Of a DNA stretch of 64,000 nt, positions 59,701 through 64,000 are shown piece after piece. The notes under the pieces are model-generated. The model was not told where the DNA came from. It made no database searches and saw only the letters and a program-made list of their open reading frames with translations. The DNA comes from JBBQYD01 sp942493075 (GTDB lineage Bacteria; Verrucomicrobiota; Verrucomicrobiia; Limisphaerales; UBA8199). Where the stretch lies: assembly GCA_942493075.1 (NCBI GenBank), contig OW818681.1:1364001-1428000 (forward strand), in the 5' to 3' direction. The position numbers were made by a program, and so were the translations under genes. Position 1 is the stretch's first letter. Each line of letters begins with the position of its first letter.

Positions 59701-60589
59701 CGATGCTGCGCATGTTACTGCGCCAACTCCAGTGATTTTCGAAGGCAATGCTCCCTCAGATGTCACCGAGAATGAGCTTTTGAGCGAGCTCTTGCAGAAG
59801 CCTGCGCAAGCAGCTCCGTCTGCCGGGCGTATCTGGTTGGGCGCACCCAACTCGATCAAAGGTCCGACCGAAGCGGTTTTTCAGGCCCAGGGAGGAAACA
59901 ATCTGCTGATCGTGGGCCAGCGGGAGGAGTCGGCCTTGTCCATGTTGAGCCTGGGGCTGATCAGCCTGGCTGCGCAATATCCGCGCGGTGCCGCTCGGTT
60001 TATCTTCTGTGACGCAACGCCATCCGGCACGGCTCAACGCGATTACGTGGAGCAGATTGTTCAATTAGCGGGTCACGATGTGCAGTTGGCCAAGCCCGGC
60101 GAACTGGCCGGGATCATGAAGGAACTCGCTGAGGAACAGAAACAGCGGGCGGAGAACACGGAAACCGAAGGGTTCCCGCCTGTCTATCTTTTTATCCACG
60201 AACTGCAAAAGTTCGGCCGGTTGCGGTTCGAAGAGGATTTTGGGTTCTCCGGTGGAAGCTCCGAGCCCAGTGCGGGCGCGTTATTCAACAGCATGCTAAC
60301 CGAAGGCACACGGCTGGGATTCCATGTCATCGCGAGTTGTGACACCTTCAACAACGTAAACCGCTTTCTCAGCCGCAAGGCACTTAGCGAATTTGAAATG
60401 CGCGTCCTGTTCCAGATGAGTGCCAACGATTCAGCCAGCCTGATCGACAGTCCGCGTGCCAGTCAATTAGGTATGCACCGGGCTTTGTTCTACAACGCTC
60501 AGGAAGGATACCTCGAGACGTTTCGTCCCTATGCGCTGCCGAGTTCAGAGTGGTTGGATAAAGTCGGAACCCTTGCGGGGAGGAAGTAG
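56711..60589 (+). CDS. FtsK/SpoIIIE-type ATPase, EssC/EccC-like, with coiled-coil extension
   Basis: 1292 residues from GTG 56711. Layout: a coiled coil (~1-170), two membrane helices (~210-262: YAVVWLVLGAGVFAL and AAAFGALALIVVVLRV), a second coiled coil (~275-430), then three ATPase modules. Module 1 has only a degenerate P-loop near residues 498-508 (ETDGAGQPAAV). Module 2 is intact: Walker A GKTGSGKST at 765-773 and Walker B LLIIDEFQEF with D873/E874. Module 3 has a degenerate P-loop (GQREESAL, ~1069-1076) and LFIHELQKF at ~1163. This matches the three-ATPase order of EssC/EccC. There is no FHA domain, which EssC of Firmicutes has at the N-terminus. Confidence 0.92.
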   Translation: MSSNLAASRVLELIETLKNTVQDLSARAVRLNEEYKTKIARERQRGQVALEESAAKTSTAITDTEAEIQARRTALEDHFARRKTRIGKAFHSSKEQRLKEIDERLGGSKYELQKRTLNAERARNQSVAENHARYEQFKQQFGEQQQHLAELESSIRNSFKGYGAFQKLLAAQEGSNPESQPDEEKALAAFTARLEQLSQRATAFNHLWLVGLFRYAVVWLVLGAGVFALPEVLRRSGQGRLSYFQAAAAFGALALIVVVLRVAAQKMAASRARELADGLHQAKGLENQAYHLASTRHDQEAARFAKEYEDVLGTVDRDLKRAIAKAGEDRVALRMRADQRTVEVTLKLEEMRKSWTARSEAKYQEKLRQIGGTGVERAADVKRNTEQAVARWDNEQKAAWSALKNEWTTRITPLYSAVRETQETTERLFPPWTLEAVEKWAPPAAFARAGKMAELAVDLPTSAGLDGPLDGQLALPGPEKFVLPFCLACPDEGSVLIETDGAGQPAAVDALNNLILRLLSVAPPGRLAFTIFDPVGLGQNFAGVMHLADYEEQLIHSRIWTQSGQFEQRLGELNEHIEKVIQMYLRNEYRTIAEYNEQAGVIAEKYHFLVVADFPANFTETAAKRLLSIASSGAKCGVYTLIHWDRRLPMPQDFLPDELRKSSIFVSGKNGQFLVSGRSIPGLKLNLESSPESELATALVHRIGRSSRDSMRVEVPFEHVIPPADQFWKEDTTQELRVPVGRTGATKLQYLEIGKGTRQHALIAGKTGSGKSTLFHVIITNLALWCSPDQVEFYLVDFKKGVEFKCYASRKLPHARVVAIESDREFGLSVLQKLDDELRRRGDLFRKLGAQDLGGYKRAGGTEKMPRSLLIIDEFQEFFVEDDKIAQSAALLLDRIVRQGRAFGMHVLLGSQTLGGAYTMARTTLGQMVIRIALQCNEADAYLIMDDTNPAPRLLSRPGEGIYNDAAGALEGNSPFQVVWLPDNVRDSYLSRVREMADAAHVTAPTPVIFEGNAPSDVTENELLSELLQKPAQAAPSAGRIWLGAPNSIKGPTEAVFQAQGGNNLLIVGQREESALSMLSLGLISLAAQYPRGAARFIFCDATPSGTAQRDYVEQIVQLAGHDVQLAKPGELAGIMKELAEEQKQRAENTETEGFPPVYLFIHELQKFGRLRFEEDFGFSGGSSEPSAGALFNSMLTEGTRLGFHVIASCDTFNNVNRFLSRKALSEFEMRVLFQMSANDSASLIDSPRASQLGMHRALFYNAQEGYLETFRPYALPSSEWLDKVGTLAGRK

Positions 60590-60614
60590 GCGAAGGGGTT
60601 CTCCGCCTTTCTAC
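60589..60614 (+). terminator. Weak terminator-like hairpin after the FtsK-like gene
   Basis: GGCGAAG/CTCCGCC (60589-60595, 60601-60607) form a stem with one mismatch and are followed by TTTCT. It overlaps the stop codon of the ATPase gene and may end the operon. Confidence 0.35.
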
Positions 60615-60710
60615 CTAGGTGGCAAGGTACAGACCCCTTCGTATTGGTCATGCGGCTTGGCAAAACCCATCGGGTATTGCTAATGTCTTTCGCGATTCAA
60701 ACAGAAAACT

Positions 60711-61808
60711 ATGAACAATTACACACGCCGTGATTTCGTCCAAACCGTTGGGCTGGCTGCCGCGAGCCTGGCGGTTCTGCCCCGGGTTTTTGCCCAGGAT
60801 AAACCAAAGACCCAAATAGCATTCGTCGGAGTTGCGCACATCCACACGCCGGGCTTCATCAGCCTGGTGAACAGCCGTAACGATCTCGCCGTGAAGGCGG
60901 TTTGGGACCATGACCAGGCACGGGCGGAAAAACGCGCCAAGGAGTTAAAATCCCGCGCTGTTTCCGATCTGAACGAGATCTGGAATGATCCCGAGATCAA
61001 GGCTGTGGTTATTTGCTCGGAAACCAACCGGCATTTGGACCTGGTGCTGGCGGCCTCAAAGGCAGGCAAACATATGTTTGTCGAAAAGCCTTTGGGTATC
61101 ACAGCCAAAGATAGCTTCAAAATGGCTCAGGCGATAGAACAAGCCGGGCTGCTCTTCACTACGGGCTATTTCATGCGGACAGATGCAAAACACTTGTTTC
61201 TGAAAGAGCAGGTTGCGAAAGGAAATCTCGGCAAGATTACCCGGATTCGTGGTTCGAACTGCCATAGCGGTTCCCTGGGTGGTTGGTTCGATAGCGAATG
61301 GCGCTGGATGGCTGATCCCAAGATCGCTGGCGTAGGCGCATTTGGCGACCTGGGCACTCACAAGCTCGACATCATGCTGTGGCTCATGGGTGATATCGAG
61401 GAGGCGACCGCTGAGATTCGAACGGTGACTGGCCGTTACGGGGATTGCGATGAAACAGGCGAAGGCCTGATGCGCTTTAAGAACGGTGTGATCGGTACGC
61501 TGGCTGCCGGTTGGGTGGATATAGATGATCCCGTGCAGTTATTGATCAGCGGGACTGAAGGGCATGCGATGATCGAGGGGAACCACCTTTATTATAAGAG
61601 CAAAAAGGTTGAAGGGGCGGACGGCAAGGAGCCTTACACGAATCTTCCAAAGGCGCCCCGTGCTCCTATGCACCAGTTTTTCGACGCCGTGGCTGGGATT
61701 CCCGGCATGAGCCTCGTCGCTCCCCGCGAAGCAGCCCTGCGTGTCGCTGTCATGGAAGCGATGTACAAAGGCTGCCGCTCCCGGAAATGGGTGCGCGTAA
61801 AGGTGTAG
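60711..61808 (+). CDS. Gfo/Idh/MocA-family oxidoreductase (Tat-exported)
   Basis: 365 residues with a twin-arginine signal (YTRRDFVQTVGLAAASLAVLPRVFA). The body is the Gfo/Idh/MocA fold: IAFVGVAHIHTPGF, the EKPLG motif near residue 125 and a C-terminal substrate domain (GAFGDLGTHKLDIMLWLMGD, with the conserved DLGTH). These enzymes oxidise or reduce sugars with bound NAD(P). The convergent neighbour is a DUF1080 protein, a family that includes 3-keto-disaccharide hydrolases, so the pair fits a keto-sugar route. Confidence 0.93.
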   Translation: MNNYTRRDFVQTVGLAAASLAVLPRVFAQDKPKTQIAFVGVAHIHTPGFISLVNSRNDLAVKAVWDHDQARAEKRAKELKSRAVSDLNEIWNDPEIKAVVICSETNRHLDLVLAASKAGKHMFVEKPLGITAKDSFKMAQAIEQAGLLFTTGYFMRTDAKHLFLKEQVAKGNLGKITRIRGSNCHSGSLGGWFDSEWRWMADPKIAGVGAFGDLGTHKLDIMLWLMGDIEEATAEIRTVTGRYGDCDETGEGLMRFKNGVIGTLAAGWVDIDDPVQLLISGTEGHAMIEGNHLYYKSKKVEGADGKEPYTNLPKAPRAPMHQFFDAVAGIPGMSLVAPREAALRVAVMEAMYKGCRSRKWVRVKV

Positions 61809-61825
61809 TTCGGCCTCGGCCTGGT

Positions 61826-62527
61826 TCAGCGAGGTGAGCGAATCTTAATATTCCTGAACCAGACCCGGTTATCGTGGTCCTGCAACAGCAGGTGGCCTTT
61901 GAGACGCTCTCCAAACTGGGGAGCGTCTTTAAATTTGCTGTTCTGCACGGCACGTTTCAGAACCTCGGAGCCGCACTCATACTCCAGGACCTTTATCCCA
62001 TTGAGCCAGTGCTCCACATGATTTTCCTGCACAAGGATGCGGGACTTGTTGATCTCGCCCGGCTTGTTTAACGGCGTTTTCACCTCGGGCTGAAGCACGT
62101 CATATAGGCTGCCTGTTACTCGTTTGCCCTGGCCGAGCTTGCTATCGGGATGCTTATCATCATCCAACATCTGGTATTCGTGGCCGATGGAGCCGCGCTT
62201 GGTCACGATGAAGTATTTCACTCCGCTGTTTCCAGCCGGTTCGAGCTTCCATTCCCACTCCAGTTCAAAACTCTCGTATTGCTCCTCAGAAATGATATCG
62301 CCGCCTTTCTTGCCTTCACAATGAAGCCAACCATCTTCTATCACCCAGCCTTTTTCGGGAAACGCCGCGCTCTTGAGTGCCCGCCACCCATTCGTGGTCT
62401 TTCCATCGAACAGTAGCTTCCAACCCCCAGCACGGTCCTCTTCAGTCAGGACGTTGGGAGCCGCGAACCCTTGACTGCAAAGCAGCGTTAGCAGTGCTAC
62501 CGACAAGATACCCAGGCGCTTTCTCAT
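61826..62527 (-). CDS. DUF1080 protein (3-keto-disaccharide hydrolase family), exported
   Basis: 233 residues with a signal peptide (LGILSVALLTLLCSQGFA). The DUF1080 concanavalin-like fold is clear: WKLLFDGKTTNGWRA, WVIEDGWLHCEGKKGGDI, YESFELEWEWKLEPAGNSGVKYF, HEYQMLDDDKH and HLLLQDHDNRVWFRNIKI. The family is linked to hydrolysis of 3-keto-glycosides in Bacteroidetes and Verrucomicrobia. It is convergent with the oxidoreductase gene, with 17 bases between stops. Confidence 0.93.
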   Translation of the reverse strand: MRKRLGILSVALLTLLCSQGFAAPNVLTEEDRAGGWKLLFDGKTTNGWRALKSAAFPEKGWVIEDGWLHCEGKKGGDIISEEQYESFELEWEWKLEPAGNSGVKYFIVTKRGSIGHEYQMLDDDKHPDSKLGQGKRVTGSLYDVLQPEVKTPLNKPGEINKSRILVQENHVEHWLNGIKVLEYECGSEVLKRAVQNSKFKDAPQFGERLKGHLLLQDHDNRVWFRNIKIRSPR

Positions 62528-62639
62528 ACCAGCATTGTTTCCGGAAGGCCTTTATCCTAGCAATGAAAAAAGCCGGCGCTTTTATGACGCGGCGGCTCGT
62601 GTGAAAACGATGACGAGAAGTCCACCAAGGACCTGCTCT

Positions 62640-62894
62640 TCAATCGCTACCCAGCAATTTCACCATCTTGTTATATAAGCCGAAGATCAGCAGGGTGGGC
62701 GCCCATTGCCCAACGAAGAGAGCCTCGTGATTGCGCTTCTGCATTTTCAGCGCCAACGATACAGCTATCGATGCTCCTGCTGCCCACATGAACAGGTCCG
62801 ACGGTAGGTGCGCAGCCGTTTGCCGCTCGATCATAGTGGCGACTTTTCCTTCCGGGTATGCGTGCGTGCTGGGACGATCCGTTACATTATCCAT
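62640..62894 (-). CDS. Small membrane protein
   Basis: 84 residues from ATG 62894 (MDNVTDRPSTHAYPEG), chosen because AAGGAG lies a few bases upstream; a longer frame to 63044 has no support. One or two hydrophobic segments are present (LPSDLFMWAAGASIAVSLALKM and FVGQWAPTLLIFGLYNKMVKLL). This is the clearest Shine-Dalgarno site in the window. The function is unknown. Confidence 0.7.
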   Translation of the reverse strand: MDNVTDRPSTHAYPEGKVATMIERQTAAHLPSDLFMWAAGASIAVSLALKMQKRNHEALFVGQWAPTLLIFGLYNKMVKLLGSD

Positions 62895-63063
62895 AAAACT
62901 CCTTTTTTGACGTTTACTTTCAGGCAAGGGTAGATGCAGGCCGATCCTCATGACATGGGGAGGTCTACGAGAAAGAGTGGCTGAGAATCCCGTAGATGTT
63001 ATAGGGCTATAGGGCGACGTGGGCATTGCTGTAGTGCCGCGCAATTGTGTAATATGTCAGTTC

Positions 63064-64000
63064 ATGTTTCGGATATTTCTCGATCGAAAAGGGGAGAGTT
63101 GGGGGAGAGTAGTGCGTCATGCACTGCAAATAGCTGTGAGTGCAGCCTTTATCGGCTATGCGAATCATGCCCCGGCTGACTTGGTATCCACCTTCGCCGC
63201 AGGAAACAGCGGCTGGCATTTAGGGGGCATAGCCGTGGGCCGAATCGCTCCGGGCGATCCTGCGATCGTAATTGCCCACCGCGATCTCACAGGCACGTGG
63301 TACTTAGACGCTTTCCGTTATAGCGGACAACGGTTGTCTGGCTTTCCACATTCCGCTGGCGGAGAGGAGATCAACGTGACACCCGCCTTGTGCGATATTA
63401 ACGGAGACGGATGGGAAGACATAATCTTCACCCAGGCTGCAAAGGTGGTCGCGATGTCCGGTAATGGAACGATTCTCTGGTCACATCCAGTAACCCCGGA
63501 AAACTATGTCCCCACCGGTGGATACCAAGTGGCTACCAATGGGTTTTACTGGACGGCCGATGGGGCATTCCGAAGTCGGTTGCCAGATACAGCGCAGTTT
63601 TCAGCCCAAGTGTCACCACCCGTGGTGGTTGATCTTGGCGGAAATGCGGGCTTGGAGATTCTCACTGCCTGGAAGATTGATCCAGACTCAACATCCAATG
63701 AGCAGGACTATTTCCCTTTTATTAACGACATCTACGGGTTTGGCGAATGGGGAACGATTGGTGAGACTTGGTCCGGCGGTGTTATTGGGATCAATGCCAG
63801 AACCGGCGCCAGGACATTTGTTTACCATTTGCCCCACTTGGTCGAAGCGGGCCTGGGTGTGGGCACACCGGAATTGGGTGGTCGCCGCCATATCTACGCG
63901 CTGAACGACAGCGATTCTGTTGTGGCCTTCGATAAGTCCAAACCGTACGGTTTTTGGGGAAAGGGCATGTTGCACCGCCAGTTTGGAAAGTCCCAAAAGC
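63064..64000 (+). CDS. Exported FG-GAP/VCBS-like repeat protein, partial (C-terminus off the window)
   Basis: The frame opens at ATG 63064 (MFRIFLDRKGESWGR) and runs open to the right edge, at least 312 residues. A signal-like stretch (ALQIAVSAAFIGYANHAPA) is followed by FG-GAP-type repeats: GIAVGRIAPGDPAIVIAH, TPALCDINGDGWEDIIF (a calcium-binding DxNxDGxxD loop) and VVVDLGGNAGLEILTAW. Such proteins form beta-propellers outside the cell. The C-terminus and any attached catalytic domain lie beyond the window. Confidence 0.8.
   Translation, partial: MFRIFLDRKGESWGRVVRHALQIAVSAAFIGYANHAPADLVSTFAAGNSGWHLGGIAVGRIAPGDPAIVIAHRDLTGTWYLDAFRYSGQRLSGFPHSAGGEEINVTPALCDINGDGWEDIIFTQAAKVVAMSGNGTILWSHPVTPENYVPTGGYQVATNGFYWTADGAFRSRLPDTAQFSAQVSPPVVVDLGGNAGLEILTAWKIDPDSTSNEQDYFPFINDIYGFGEWGTIGETWSGGVIGINARTGARTFVYHLPHLVEAGLGVGTPELGGRRHIYALNDSDSVVAFDKSKPYGFWGKGMLHRQFGKSQK

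Overview
The window looks like a chromosomal segment of a member of the Verrucomicrobiota, most likely a soil or freshwater relative of Pedosphaera/Limisphaerales. This is inferred from gene content: three secreted-protein loci with a pseudopilin-type N-terminus (FTLIELLVVIAIIA), large exported proteins that end in short aromatic/basic tails (FFRLK, YYRLKK, FYRLHKP), autotransporter-associated beta-strand repeats, an ECF sigma factor paired with a Ser/Thr kinase, a SWIB-domain protein, a 3-keto-disaccharide hydrolase-like protein, and few strong Shine-Dalgarno sites. No rRNA gene, CRISPR array or phage structural gene is visible. Two tRNA genes (Lys-CTT, Glu-TTC) and one complete IS110-type element are present.

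Layout. 1-0.9 kb: two GYF_2-domain membrane proteins. 1.1-5.6 kb: trpD, an IS110-family element with long non-coding flanks, and pepT. 5.6-17.8 kb: exported proteins, an MFS transporter, a PAS histidine kinase, CorA, a pseudopilin-like protein with a very large beta-strand repeat protein, and a NarL-type two-component system. 17.9-22.9 kb: a GH78-like alpha-L-rhamnosidase divergent from that two-component system, then YjbQ and a CCA-adding enzyme. 22.9-31.3 kb: FHA protein, exported and pseudopilin-like proteins, a beta-propeller protein, and an ECF sigma/Ser-Thr kinase pair. 31.4-39.3 kb: an accessory stretch of small, mostly unrecognised membrane or exported proteins, rich in palindromes, short repeats and gene remnants, ending at tRNA-Lys. 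39.4-48.5 kb: SWIB protein, a metzincin-type secreted protease, a third pseudopilin-like protein, tRNA-Glu, GluQRS, an RmlD-like reductase, an AguB-like amidase and a Ser/Thr kinase. 48.8-54.9 kb: HU, SMP-30-like protein, an ECF sigma operon, ferritin, an HTH-PtsN fusion, and hypAB. 55.0-60.6 kb: a compact four-gene operon of two WXG100-like proteins, a coiled-coil protein and a 1292-residue FtsK/EssC-like ATPase. 60.7-64 kb: Gfo/Idh/MocA oxidoreductase, DUF1080 protein, a small membrane protein and a truncated FG-GAP-type exported protein.

The most interesting parts are these. (1) The 55-60.6 kb operon resembles a minimal type VII secretion machine, but both small proteins carry W-x-D where W-x-G is usual and the ATPase has coiled coils and only one intact P-loop among three ATPase modules. 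(2) The periplasmic sensor domain of the kinase at 16.3-17.8 kb is visibly related to a domain inside the divergent rhamnosidase, which suggests a sensor built from the enzyme's own carbohydrate-binding module. (3) A family of intergenic palindromes with a GGCGC/GCGCC core is followed at constant spacing by a CCCACAGTNCSGAT-like tail. (4) The IS110 element has a structured upstream region that could encode its guide (bridge) RNA.
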